Source: Bifidobacterium ruminantium DSM 6489
Lineage (GTDB): Bacteria; Actinomycetota; Actinomycetes; Actinomycetales; Bifidobacteriaceae
DNA: 64,000 bases
Direction of reading: 5' to 3'
Assembly (NCBI RefSeq): GCF_000770925.1
Contig: NZ_JDTK01000017.1
Location: 1-64,000 of the forward strand
Made by a program: the position numbers and the translations under genes. Positions within the stretch are counted from its first letter, which is position 1. The number at the start of each line of letters is the position of its first letter. The notes beneath the pieces were generated by a model. The model had not been told where the DNA came from. It did not search any database and saw nothing but the letters and a program-made list of their open reading frames with translations. This document shows positions 23,805 through 32,860 of this stretch, in pieces.

Positions 23805-24518
23805 TCAGCTTATCCATCTGAGTCTGCCGTCCGAGGCTTCCTGGCATGTCAGGATATTGTCTGATCTGTCGGATATGGCGGTATCACCTTCCGTGGAACA
23901 GAACGCTCCGCCATGGGCCTCCTGTCCGCTTGCGTCGCGTTCTTGCTGCTGTTCCTCGTGACGCCGCTTATCTCTATAGTCTTCGACTATTATTGCGGGA
24001 AGATTATCGGCATCTCCGTCCGAGACGCTTTTCACGTAATACTGGGAATAATCTCCCATTGCGCCACCGACGTAGATGTAGTCGCAGCCTCTTTCCAATC
24101 CTGCCGACCGCAGTTTTTCGAAGGCCTCGTCCCATGGGTCGTTCACCGCGACGAGATTCGAGATGGTGCGGGTCCGGTCCTTGTGGACGGTGAGCCGCAC
24201 ATGGGTGTCGGTGCTGACCCCGGTCTTCCCGTTGTGGGGATTCTGGCTGGCGATGTGGTATCCAGTCTGGTCCAGCCTGACTGTGGATTCGGTACCATCG
24301 TTCTCCTCGACGGCTTCCACATCTGTCCAACCTTCCCCATGGAGCGTGGCGATGGCTTTCTCGAGACTCATGTGTCTGAGGTCCGGCATTTCCTTGTATT
24401 CGGGAGCCGTGTATTCGGATGAGGAGGACGATGGGCTTTCATCCTCCATTTCGGAGCACGCGTTAAGCATGCCTGCTGTGATAAGGACGATGACCACACC
24501 TGTCAATAGTTTCTTCAT
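23805..24518 (-). CDS. PASTA-domain lipoprotein
   Basis: A 237-residue secreted lipoprotein. A signal peptide MKKLLTGVVIVLITAGMLNA precedes the lipobox Cys. A Ser-rich linker leads to a PASTA-like domain (MPDLRHMSLEKAIATLHGEG then WTDVEAVEENDG), followed by a second segment with a similar VAVNDPWDEAFEKLRSAGLE pattern. The acidic/Gln-rich tail is probably disordered. ATG 24518 is chosen because GGAGAAGG lies 9 bases upstream; ATG 24527 sits too close to it. PASTA domains bind peptidoglycan or muropeptides, so an envelope role is likely. It stands as a single gene. Confidence 0.75.
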   Translation of the reverse strand: MKKLLTGVVIVLITAGMLNACSEMEDESPSSSSSEYTAPEYKEMPDLRHMSLEKAIATLHGEGWTDVEAVEENDGTESTVRLDQTGYHIASQNPHNGKTGVSTDTHVRLTVHKDRTRTISNLVAVNDPWDEAFEKLRSAGLERGCDYIYVGGAMGDYSQYYVKSVSDGDADNLPAIIVEDYRDKRRHEEQQQERDASGQEAHGGAFCSTEGDTAISDRSDNILTCQEASDGRLRWIS

Positions 24519-24671
24519 ACGATTCATCCTTCTCCATTGCAGAATGCTGTTCCACAATTCTATCGTGGTTGTTCGATTGGATTGCTTGAAGCTTCATATG
24601 GAGGTCTCCGATACAAGTTCACGAATGAATATTTCATGACGTTGAAATTCATCCTTTGGACTCGTCATCAT

Positions 24672-24810
24672 TCAGAAGGTTTCGGAGATGAATCGGTCTG
24701 GAGGGAAACCTTTCTCCTGCCAGAATTCGTACATATCGTTGTCAGTTCGGATAACGAATCTTTTGCCCCAATGGATTGTTGGAGCAAAAGTTAGGTGCTG
24801 ATTCCCCAGC
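24672..24810 (-). pseudogene. Remnant of an unidentified gene
   Basis: A - strand frame reads HLTFAPTIHWGKRFVIRTDN, then DMYEFWQEKGFPPDRFISET and F to a stop at 24672. It looks like the C-terminus of a real protein but has no plausible start, and it lies between the PASTA lipoprotein and the acetolactate synthase gene. The rest of 24519-24851 shows only a possible promoter for the lipoprotein. Confidence 0.3.
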
Positions 24811-24851
24811 TGCCGGTTGCGCCACGGAGGCCGGCAACAGACCCGCTCGCC

Positions 24852-26621
24852 TCAGTTATTGAAATCCACCTCGCCAAGCTTCTCGATCAGCTTCATATTC
24901 TCGCCATAATCAACCGGACAAGCAATGATGTCGACGCCACTGCCGGCCTGCAGCGCCTCGCATAACGTCGGATACAATTCATCCGCGGATTCGATCATAT
25001 GGCCGCGCGCGCCGAAGCTGCGCGCCAGCTCGCACACGTCGGGATTGTCGAAATCGACGCTCTCGTACGAGCCGTTGTGGATGTTCATCTTCCATTTGAT
25101 CAGGCCGTACGCCTTGTCAACCCAGACGAGCGCGACCATGCGCGCGCCGATGCGCACTGCGGTCTCGATTTCCTGCACGTTCATCAGGAAGCTGCCGTCG
25201 CCCATCGCGGCCAACACCGGCCGTCCCGGATTCTCCAGCGAGGCCGCAACGGCGCCCGGCAGCGTCCATGCCATCGTCGACAGGGAATTGTCGATCACGC
25301 ACGTGTTGGAATAGTACGTCGGGTACAAACGCGCCATCCACATCTTCAGCGCGCCGGTGTCCACCAGCGTGATATCGCCGTCGGCCATGGCCCTTCGGGT
25401 GTCGTAGACGATGCGCTGCGGCTTCATCGGGAACGAATCATCCTCGGCGTACGAACGGAATTCGCCGTCGAGCAGCTCGTGGATCATCGGATGCGATTCG
25501 TCGAATTTGATGCCCTTCACGCGCAGCCTGTCGATCAGCGCCTCCAGCGTCTGGTCGATGTCGCCCATGATGTTGAGCGCGGTCGAATAGTGCGCGTCGG
25601 TGTCCTCGACGAACGTATTGATATGGATGATCGTCTTGTCGTCGTCCGGGTTGATTTTCTTCGGGTCGAATTGCTGAATTGAGAAGCCGACGGCGATGAT
25701 CAGGTCGGCCTCGTCGAACGCGAAATTCTCGTAATCGTGCTTCATGAATCCGACCACGCCAAGCGCGTTGGGAATGTGATCCGAGATCACACCCTTGCCT
25801 TCGAACGTGGTCGCGACCGGCACGTTAAGTTGCTCAGCCAATGCGAGCAGCCGGTTTTCGGCATGCGCTCGAGCCACGCCGTTGCCTGCAAGGATGATCG
25901 GATGGCGTGCCCGGCCGATGATGTCGGCCGCGCGGGCGATGGTGTCGTCGGTTGGACGGATATGCATGGTGTGGGGGAGTGGCAGCGGTCCGATTCCGGC
26001 CGGCACTGGCATTTCCGCGACGTCCTCGGGGAGGATAAGGCAGGTCGCGCCAGGACGTTTGCGCTGCGCTATGGAGAAGGCTTTGCGTACGATTTCCGGC
26101 ACGGCGCTGGGGATGGTGATCATGCTGGTCCACTGGGTGATCGGGCGGAACACGGAGACCAGGTCCACGATTTGGTGCGATTCCTTGTACAGGCGGGTCA
26201 CGTTGCCTTGGGCGCAGATGGCTACCATGGGTGTGGTGCTTGCGTTGGCCTGCGCGACCGGCAGGGTGAGGTTCAGCGCACCGGGGCCGAGCGTTGCGAG
26301 GCACACGCCCGGTTCGCCGGTCAGATGGCCTTGCGTGGACGCCATGAATCCGGCGCCCTGCTCGTGCCGCGTCAGGACGAAGCGGATGCGTCCGTCGCGC
26401 TCCAAAGCCTCCATAAGGGGGATGTTCTCCTCGCCGGGAATGCCATAGATGACGTGCACGCCTTCGTTGACGAGGCATTCGACGAACAGGTCGGCGACGT
26501 TGCGCTCATGTGTGGCGGGTTCTTGTGTGGAGCGTTCGTGCGCGGCTGGCTCATGCGTGGCGGAAGCCGTTTCGACCGCTTGCTCAGTGGTGGTTTCGTT
26601 TGCTGTTTCGGTGCTGTTCAT
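24852..26621 (-). CDS. Acetolactate synthase-like ThDP enzyme (large subunit type)
   Basis: A 589-residue thiamine-diphosphate enzyme. The PYR domain has the catalytic Glu in VLTRHEQGAGFMAS and ATLGPGALNLTLP. The central domain is of the transhydrogenase-III type. The PP domain holds the ThDP motif AAMGDGSFLMNVQEIETAVR, ending in WVDKAYGLI. Overall pattern and length match catabolic acetolactate synthase (AlsS-like), which joins two pyruvates; pyruvate oxidase is a weaker alternative. No regulatory subunit gene is next to it. The first 40 residues are an unusual Glu/Thr/Ala/His-rich extension (HEPAAHERSTQEPATHER). ATG 26621 follows a weak ribosome site. Confidence 0.8.
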   Translation of the reverse strand: MNSTETANETTTEQAVETASATHEPAAHERSTQEPATHERNVADLFVECLVNEGVHVIYGIPGEENIPLMEALERDGRIRFVLTRHEQGAGFMASTQGHLTGEPGVCLATLGPGALNLTLPVAQANASTTPMVAICAQGNVTRLYKESHQIVDLVSVFRPITQWTSMITIPSAVPEIVRKAFSIAQRKRPGATCLILPEDVAEMPVPAGIGPLPLPHTMHIRPTDDTIARAADIIGRARHPIILAGNGVARAHAENRLLALAEQLNVPVATTFEGKGVISDHIPNALGVVGFMKHDYENFAFDEADLIIAVGFSIQQFDPKKINPDDDKTIIHINTFVEDTDAHYSTALNIMGDIDQTLEALIDRLRVKGIKFDESHPMIHELLDGEFRSYAEDDSFPMKPQRIVYDTRRAMADGDITLVDTGALKMWMARLYPTYYSNTCVIDNSLSTMAWTLPGAVAASLENPGRPVLAAMGDGSFLMNVQEIETAVRIGARMVALVWVDKAYGLIKWKMNIHNGSYESVDFDNPDVCELARSFGARGHMIESADELYPTLCEALQAGSGVDIIACPVDYGENMKLIEKLGEVDFNN

Positions 26622-26930
26622 GGGGTCACATGCTAACGATTCGTTTGTAACGGTTCCGATAACGTTTCGCACGGTTATGCAAACGATGTGCCGTGCATAA
26701 TCCATGCAACATCGACGGCAGACGCTCCAAATCGGCTGAAAACCGGGATTTTCACGCACAATTATCATGGCGTCTCATATTTTCTATACCTGAAACGGGT
26801 TCGGCACCTTTCGGCGGTAGGGTATGACGGCATACATGGGGTATGACGGATTTTGCGTCCGTTCCGCGATGCGGATACGGGTTCATTCGGCACGCAACGT
26901 GTGACACATAGACCAATGGGGAAGAAGAAT
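26622..26930. promoter_or_regulatory. Divergent intergenic region with a direct repeat
   Basis: About 310 bases separate the acetolactate synthase start from the + strand gene at 26931. GGGTATGACGG occurs twice, at 26820-26830 and 26839-26849 (19-base period, nearly two helical turns), as expected for a regulator bound on one DNA face. No gene is present. Confidence 0.35.
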
Positions 26931-27260
26931 ATGATGGGCGAAAACGACAAGGCGGACGAGACAGTGGAGAGGGGCATCGAATCGTTTGCCGACAAGGCCG
27001 CGGAAAAGGAGATTCGCGAGCTGACGGACTTCGAAAACGCCATCGATGAGACGCTGGCCACCGGGTATCTGGACGACACCCTGACCGTTACCGATTCCGA
27101 CGGAGTCGCCCAGGTGCTGCCGGTATTGGATTCCGAACCGATTTCCCATCTTGTTGAAGGACTAGAGGACATCGGCGGCAAGGCGAACGTGTATGTGCAC
27201 ACCGCGGATGGCGTGGTCGCGCTCAGCGTGGTGGAATACGATCCGGAAACTGCGAAATAG
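26931..27260 (+). CDS. Small acidic hypothetical protein
   Basis: A 109-residue acidic protein, MMGENDKADETVERGIESFA then DKAAEKEIRELTDF, ending in NVYVHTADGVVALSVVEYDP. The N-terminal half is predicted helical; the C-terminal half alternates like a small beta domain. ATG 26931 is preferred because GGGGAAGAAG lies just upstream; ATG 26916 is possible. No signal peptide or known motif. It is divergent from the acetolactate synthase gene and followed by the PAP2 gene. Confidence 0.6.
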   Translation: MMGENDKADETVERGIESFADKAAEKEIRELTDFENAIDETLATGYLDDTLTVTDSDGVAQVLPVLDSEPISHLVEGLEDIGGKANVYVHTADGVVALSVVEYDPETAK

Positions 27261-27426
27261 TCCTTATCCGGCATTGAATGTTCGTTGCGATTAACGGGTG
27301 GAAATAGCGGCATCGTATTTAAATATATTTAACCAACCTTTCCGATATCCAGCATATGCGTGGCGGATAGCGGTCGGATGAAACGTGCGGATATTGGCAA
27401 AAGCCGTCTTAGGTGGTGAACTGGCG

Positions 27427-28131
27427 ATGAATGCACGGCTACGATACCGTGACATGCATACGGAAAACGGGAACATCGCAAAAACCGTCGCCGTCGTCAC
27501 CGCGACCGCCATACTGTGCTGCATCGTGCCGATGATCGGCATCGCACTACGTAATTCGGCGATCGCGACGACGCGTGAGACCGGCGTGCTGCAGGCGCTT
27601 TCCACGTGGCCGGAATATCTGTACGACTGTTCGACGGTGCTGGCGTACCTGTTCTCCACGGTCGGCTGCATCGTGCTGGTCGCCATTCTCGCTGCGATCG
27701 ACCTGCGCATCACCGACAGCAGGCGGACGGTTTTCCGCGACGTCGTCGTTTCGGCGGCTCCGATCGTGTATGTGACCGGCGTGAAATGGCTGGTCGAACG
27801 GCCACGGCCGATCACTTCCGTCGGCAGCGGCCTGCTGCCGGGCGATCCCAGCTTTCCAAGCGGGCACACGGCGGCCGCGGTGATCGTATCGGTCATGATG
27901 ATCCTCACCGTGCGCAACCTGGCGCGCAAGCGTTTTCCCGACAACGAAACCAACAAGCGGCGGGTGTTCCTCCGCAGGGCGGTGCTCGGCGCCGTGGCGC
28001 TGGTTTTCGCGGTCGCCTGCTCGCGCCTGCTGCTCGGCCTGCACTATCCGACCGACGTGATGGTCTCGGCCACCATCTGCCCGCTGATCTCGTACGCCGT
28101 GTGGTGCGTCTGGCAGATCAACGCGCGCTGA
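27427..28131 (+). CDS. PAP2-family membrane phosphatase
   Basis: A 234-residue membrane protein with about six helices and the three-part phosphatase signature: K120-WLVE-RPRP, P144-SGH (FPSGHTAA) and S199-R-x5-H206-YPTD. Enzymes of this class remove phosphate from undecaprenyl pyrophosphate, phosphatidate or similar lipids on the outer face of the membrane. ATG 27427 is chosen by the AGGTGG site and because MNARLRYRDM leads into the first helix. It stands alone. Lipid carrier recycling is the likeliest role. Confidence 0.82.
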   Translation: MNARLRYRDMHTENGNIAKTVAVVTATAILCCIVPMIGIALRNSAIATTRETGVLQALSTWPEYLYDCSTVLAYLFSTVGCIVLVAILAAIDLRITDSRRTVFRDVVVSAAPIVYVTGVKWLVERPRPITSVGSGLLPGDPSFPSGHTAAAVIVSVMMILTVRNLARKRFPDNETNKRRVFLRRAVLGAVALVFAVACSRLLLGLHYPTDVMVSATICPLISYAVWCVWQINAR

Positions 28132-28157
28132 ACCGTTCGTTTAATATCCGCTGAGCT

Positions 28158-28223
28158 GGCGTAAAATGTAAGATGAAACCGGCGTAAAATGTAAGATGAA
28201 ACCGGCGTAAAATGTAAGATGAC
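28158..28223. repeat. Three tandem 23-bp repeats before the DUF4143 ATPase
   Basis: Units of 23 bases begin at 28158, 28181 and 28204, each with GGCGTAAAATGTAAGATG followed by AAACC in the first two copies. The last copy ends about 30 bases before the ATPase ATG. They are head to tail without spacers, so they are an operator-type array, not CRISPR. Confidence 0.8.
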
Positions 28224-28253
28224 GGTTCCTAATCGTTGAAAATAGGCGGAAAT

Positions 28254-29543
28254 ATGGCATTGCAACCACAAGGTTACATTCCAAGGCTCATTGATAGGCA
28301 AATCGAGACGCTGCTGCAGATATTCGGTGCGGTTCAGATCGACGGGCCGAAATGGTGTGGGAAGACATGGTCCGGTCAGGCGCATGCCAACAGCATGACC
28401 AGTCTGGATGACCAGAATGTGCTTCCCCTGGCCGAAGCGGATCCGGCCATCGCCCTTATCGGCGATCAACCGCACCTCATTGACGAATGGCAGAACGTGC
28501 CCAAAGTGCGTGACGCCGTCCGGCATGACATCGACAGCAACGCCAACCGGCCGGGGCAATACATTCTCACCGGCTCCAGCGCGCCGCCGACCGAATCCTA
28601 CGAGCATAGCGGCGCCGGACGTATCGCTCATCTACGCATGTGGCCCATGAGCCTTGCCGAACTTGGAGCATCCTCCGGCGAGGTCTCGCTACAGGGTCTT
28701 TTCGACGCCGATTGCCCACGCGCTGCCGCGTCCACGTCATTGACGGACATCGCGGAATGGGTTTGCCGTGGTGGCTGGCCCGCGTCGAAAGATCGTTCCC
28801 TGCAAGCGGCGTTATACATTCCACGGCAATACCTGAACGCCATTGTGGAAGACAACGCGCCCAGAATGGGCAAAAGCCCAGCCATGACGCGTCGCACCAT
28901 CATGTCGCTTGCCCGAAACAACGCCACAGCGGCGACGATGAAGACCCTGATTCGCGATCTCTACGCGGATGACCAAGCACAGGATGAGGAACCCGCGCGG
29001 TCGACTGTCTCCAGTTACATCCAGATGCTGCAGCGCGAATACCTCATCGAGGAACTGCCCTGCTGGGATGCGTCCATCAAGGCGAAGAACCGGATGCGTG
29101 TCAAGCCGAAGCGGTACTTCACCGACCCCTCGTTGGCGGCGGCCGCGTTGGGTCTAAACCCGACACGCCTGCTTGCGGAGGGACAGATCTTTGGCGATTT
29201 GTTCGAGAATCTGGTGATCCGAGACCTGAGAATCTACGCTTCGGCCTGGAATGGACCGGACAAGCCATCGTTGTCGTTCTACCGGGACGAAAAGGGATTG
29301 GAGGCGGACGTCATCCTCGAATTGCCGGACGGCCGGTGGGCGGCCATCGAAATCAAACTTGGCGAGAGCAAGGTGCCCGAGGCGGTTGAATCGCTGTTGC
29401 GGGTGAAAAACAAGGTCACCGCGAATCCCTATGCCCGGCAGCGGGATCCATCGTTCCTTATGGTGCTGGTGGGCAACGGCGCGTATTCCTATACCACTCC
29501 CGAAGGCGTCCATGTGGTGCCGCTGACCCTGCTCGGAGCGTGA
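28254..29543 (+). CDS. AAA_14/DUF4143 ATP-binding protein
   Basis: A 429-residue protein of the AAA_14 plus DUF4143 family. An N-terminal P-loop-like segment, VDGP-type KWCGKTWSGQA, is followed by QPHLIDEWQNVPKVRDAVRH (Walker B region) and a sensor-like QYILTGSSAPP. DUF4143 follows with RVKPKRYFTDPSLAAAALGL, and a nuclease-like end reads SFYRDEKGLEADVILELPDG with WAAIEIKLGESK. The last segment resembles the D-ExK core of restriction-type nucleases. ATG 28254 has AGGCGGA upstream. These genes are common, variable accessory loci in gut bacteria with unknown role. The upstream 23-bp repeats suggest tight autoregulation. Confidence 0.82.
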   Translation: MALQPQGYIPRLIDRQIETLLQIFGAVQIDGPKWCGKTWSGQAHANSMTSLDDQNVLPLAEADPAIALIGDQPHLIDEWQNVPKVRDAVRHDIDSNANRPGQYILTGSSAPPTESYEHSGAGRIAHLRMWPMSLAELGASSGEVSLQGLFDADCPRAAASTSLTDIAEWVCRGGWPASKDRSLQAALYIPRQYLNAIVEDNAPRMGKSPAMTRRTIMSLARNNATAATMKTLIRDLYADDQAQDEEPARSTVSSYIQMLQREYLIEELPCWDASIKAKNRMRVKPKRYFTDPSLAAAALGLNPTRLLAEGQIFGDLFENLVIRDLRIYASAWNGPDKPSLSFYRDEKGLEADVILELPDGRWAAIEIKLGESKVPEAVESLLRVKNKVTANPYARQRDPSFLMVLVGNGAYSYTTPEGVHVVPLTLLGA

Positions 29544-29559
29544 GTGTCCAAAAAAAATC

Positions 29560-29584
29560 GGAAACGGAATACAAGCGTTTCCGC
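29560..29584 (+). terminator. Weak hairpin after the DUF4143 gene
   Basis: CGGAAACG / CGTTTCCG with a 9-base loop lies 16 bases after the stop. There is no clear U run, so termination is uncertain. Confidence 0.4.
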
Positions 29585-29586
29585 AT

Positions 29587-30213
29587 TTCGTGAACTACAA
29601 CGAAGGCATCTACGTCGGCTATCGCTATTACGAGACCGCTTCGGACGAGGGTTTAATCGATTACGATTCGACCGTGCAGTATCCGTTCGGCTATGGCCTG
29701 TCCTACACGTCGTTCGATCAGAGGATGGGCGATGTGAGGTACGACACCAAGTCCGGCAAGGTCAGCTTCGACGTGACCGTGACCAATACGGGAGATAAGG
29801 CCGGCAAGGACGTGGTCGAGGTCTACTACAACCCGCCGTACACCAATGTGAGCCGCAAGGACCACTTCGCCAACGCGAAGGCAGCGCTCGCAGGCCCGAC
29901 CGACTACTCCATGTCCGACAAGGACAAGTCCACGTTCTACAACACCGGCAACTATGATCCGACCAAGTTCGACAAGACCTCCGACAAGATGCCGACCACC
30001 GGCGCCAAGAACGGCGTCCGCCTGGCCGAGCTTCGCGGCGCGGATTATGACGACGCCAAGTGGGACAAGCTGCTTGACGAGCTTACCTTCGACGATATGG
30101 ACAACCTCATCGCCAACGCCGGTTACCAGAACGCAGCCATCAAGTCGATCGGCAAGGTACGTCTGTCCGACGTGGACGGCTCCGCCGCGCTGAAGGACAA
30201 CTTCACCGGCGTA
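29587..30213 (+). pseudogene. Internal fragment of a permuted GH3 glycosidase
   Basis: The frame opens with VNYNEGIYVGYRYYETASDE, then PFGYGLSYTSFDQRMGDVRY, a C-terminal GH3 domain with a fibronectin III-like start. It runs into GVRLAELRGADYDDAKWDKL, then LLDELTFDDMDNLIANAGYQ and GKVRLSDVDGSAAL, which is the N-terminal start of a (beta/alpha)8 GH3 domain. C-domain before N-domain is the order of permuted GH3 enzymes. Both ends are missing and similarity stops at about 30213, before an intact GH3 of the normal order. It is a deletion remnant. Confidence 0.7.
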
Positions 30214-30424
30214 CGACGTCCTGCCGTGCGCAACAGAAGAACAGCCGATTGTGCCAGCAAAACGACAGGTTGTGTAATACGGGCCCATGGGCGGGCCGAA
30301 GACTGGTTCAATCAAACTAGCAGCGAAATCTCACATGCGGTGCAGCGGTGGGAAATCGCATAACGAACAGCGCAGGCCGAGGATGGGCCCAGCGGGTTCC
30401 GCAAACTACTGTGAGGGAGAACCC

Positions 30425-32860
30425 ATGGAACTTGAAGACCTTTCGGTTGTTGAGAAGGCGGCGATGCTGTCCGGCGGATCCGAATGGGATTCGCGCGGCA
30501 ACGATCGCGCCGACATTCCCAGCTTCGTCATGAGCGATGGCCCGCACGGCGTGCGTCGCCAGCTTGGCGAGGGCGACCATCTCGGCCTCGGCGCATCCAA
30601 GCCGGCCATCTGCTTCCCGACCGCGGGAACCGTGGCCAACTCCTGGGATCCGGCGCTAGCCGAGGAAATGGGCAAGGCGCTGGGCAAGGAAGCGCACGAT
30701 CTCGACGTGAACGTGCTGCTCGGCCCGGGCATGAACATCAAGCGCAACCCGTTGTGCGGACGCAACTTCGAGTACTATTCAGAGGATCCGATCGTCGCCG
30801 GCCGCATGGCCGCCGGTCTGATCCGCGGCATCCAAAGCAACGGCATCTCCGCATGCCCGAAGCATTTCGCGGTCAACAGCCAGGAATTGCGCCGCCAGGC
30901 CAGCAACTCCGTTGTGGACGAGCGCACCATGCGCGAACTGTACTTGACCGGTTTTGAAATCGCCGTGCGCGAGGCCAAGCCGATGAGCATCATGACCTCC
31001 TACAACGAGGTCAACGGCGTCTACGCCCACGAAAACAAGCATCTGCTGCAGGAGATCCTGCGCGACGAATGGGGCTTTGACGGCATGGTCGTCTCCGATT
31101 GGGGCGGCTCCAACTCCGCCGTCGCCGCCGTCAAGGCTGGCGGCTCGCTGGAAATGCCGTCGCCGGGCTTCACTTCCGTGCGCGAGCTGGAAGGCGCGGT
31201 CAAGGCGGGAACGCTGTCCGAAGCGGACATCAACAAGCGTGCCGCCGAAGTCGCCAAAATCGCCGCCGCGACCAAACTCGTCGGCGTCGGACGCAACGAC
31301 CTGCTCAAGGACGACATCGCGAAAGCGCACCACAATATCGCCAGAACGGTCGCCGAACATTCCAGCGTGCTGTTGAAGAACGACGCTGCCACGCTGCCGC
31401 TCAAGCAGGGCACCCGCGTGGCCGTCATCGGCGACATGGCAGCGACCGCGCGCTACCAGGGCTCCGGCTCGTCCAAGGTGAACGCCACCAAGGAGGAAAG
31501 CATCCTCGACGAGGTCAAGCACACCGAAGGGCTCGTGCTGGCCGGCTATGAACAGGGCTATGACCGTCAGGGCCAGCCGGACCAGGTGCTGCTGAACGAT
31601 GCCGTGGCGCTCGTCAAGAAGGACACCGTGGATGTGGTGCTGGCCGTCGTCGGTCTCGACGAACGCAGCGAATCCGAAGGCCTTGACCGCTCCACCATGG
31701 CGATCCCGCAGGTGCAGAACGCGCTCGTCGAAGCGTTGACGAAGACCGGCAAGCCGGTGGTGATCGTGCTCGTCGCGGGCTCTCCGGTGGAACTGCCGTG
31801 GTTCGACGACGTTGCCGCCATGCTGTACGTAGGATTGTCCGGCCAGGCCGGCGCCTCCGCCACCGTGCGCGCGCTGACCGGCGAAGTCAACCCGTCCGGC
31901 CATTTGGCCGAAACCTGGCCGATGCGGTACGAGGATTGCCCGAGCTCCGGCTGGTATCCGGCCATCGGACGTGACGCGATCTACCGTGAGGGCCCGTTCG
32001 TCGGTTACCGCTATTACGAGACCGTGGGCGTGCCCGTACGCTTCCCGTTCGGCTACGGCCTGAGCTACTCCACGTTCGCGTACAGCGCGATCACCGCCAC
32101 CGCGACCGGCGTGGATTTCGTCGTCACCAATGATTCCGATATCGCCGGCTCCACCGTGGCCCAGCTGTATGTGCGCGCTCCGCAGGGTGGTGTGCTCCAT
32201 CCCGACCGCGAGCTGAAGGGTTTCGCCAAGGTAGAGCTGGCAGCGCATGAAAGCAAGAGCGTGCACATCGATTTCGACCGCTACACGTTCCGTCATTTCG
32301 ATGTCGCCGCCAATGCATGGAAGACGGAAAGCGGCGAATGGACGCTGATGATCGGCGACAATGCCGAGCATCTGCCGCTTTCGATTCCGCACACCGTTGC
32401 CGGCGATTGCACGCCCGCTGAATGCGCCGCAGACCCCGCGCTCGGCCACTATCTGACCGGACAGGTCAAGGACGTGACCGATGCCGAAATGGCCGTGCTG
32501 TTCGGCCATGAGGCGCTTGCTCCCGGCAAACCGACGACGTTCGGTGTCAACGATCCGATCATGTCGTGGGTGGATTCCAAGGGATTCGCGGCGCGCACTG
32601 TTGCCAGGACGCTGACCAAGCGCGAAGCGAAGATTCGCCAGAAGACCGGTTCGCCGGATCTGAACACCCTGTTCATTCTGAATATGCCGCCTCGCGCCAT
32701 GAGCAAGATGACCCAGGGCATGGTCGATTCGGCGATGGTCGACGCCATCGTGAAGATCGCGAACGGCCATACCTTCCGCGGATTGGGCGGCGTGATCGCC
32801 GGCTTCTTCCGCAACCAATCCGCAAACAAGCACACTGCAAAGGAGCTGAACCATGACTGA
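30425..32860 (+). CDS. GH3 beta-glucosidase
   Basis: An 811-residue cytoplasmic glycoside hydrolase. The N-terminal barrel has GPHGVRRQ, GPGMNIKRNPLCGRNFEYYSED and the nucleophile Asp225 in GMVVSDWGG. The C-terminal sandwich has GSGSSKVNA and a fibronectin III-like end (GYGLSYSTFAY). No signal peptide. The start has GTGAGGGAG upstream. It removes beta-linked glucose or related sugars from oligosaccharides or plant glycosides. It overlaps the GtrA-like gene by 8 bases, so the two are co-translated. An odd C-terminal tail of about 130 residues (after about 680) contains hydrophobic helices and may contact the membrane protein. Confidence 0.9.
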   Translation: MELEDLSVVEKAAMLSGGSEWDSRGNDRADIPSFVMSDGPHGVRRQLGEGDHLGLGASKPAICFPTAGTVANSWDPALAEEMGKALGKEAHDLDVNVLLGPGMNIKRNPLCGRNFEYYSEDPIVAGRMAAGLIRGIQSNGISACPKHFAVNSQELRRQASNSVVDERTMRELYLTGFEIAVREAKPMSIMTSYNEVNGVYAHENKHLLQEILRDEWGFDGMVVSDWGGSNSAVAAVKAGGSLEMPSPGFTSVRELEGAVKAGTLSEADINKRAAEVAKIAAATKLVGVGRNDLLKDDIAKAHHNIARTVAEHSSVLLKNDAATLPLKQGTRVAVIGDMAATARYQGSGSSKVNATKEESILDEVKHTEGLVLAGYEQGYDRQGQPDQVLLNDAVALVKKDTVDVVLAVVGLDERSESEGLDRSTMAIPQVQNALVEALTKTGKPVVIVLVAGSPVELPWFDDVAAMLYVGLSGQAGASATVRALTGEVNPSGHLAETWPMRYEDCPSSGWYPAIGRDAIYREGPFVGYRYYETVGVPVRFPFGYGLSYSTFAYSAITATATGVDFVVTNDSDIAGSTVAQLYVRAPQGGVLHPDRELKGFAKVELAAHESKSVHIDFDRYTFRHFDVAANAWKTESGEWTLMIGDNAEHLPLSIPHTVAGDCTPAECAADPALGHYLTGQVKDVTDAEMAVLFGHEALAPGKPTTFGVNDPIMSWVDSKGFAARTVARTLTKREAKIRQKTGSPDLNTLFILNMPPRAMSKMTQGMVDSAMVDAIVKIANGHTFRGLGGVIAGFFRNQSANKHTAKELNHD

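Noticed and set aside
28158..28223. Three 23-bp repeats as a possible CRISPR array
   Set aside because: The units are directly adjacent, without spacers, and there are no cas genes in the window.
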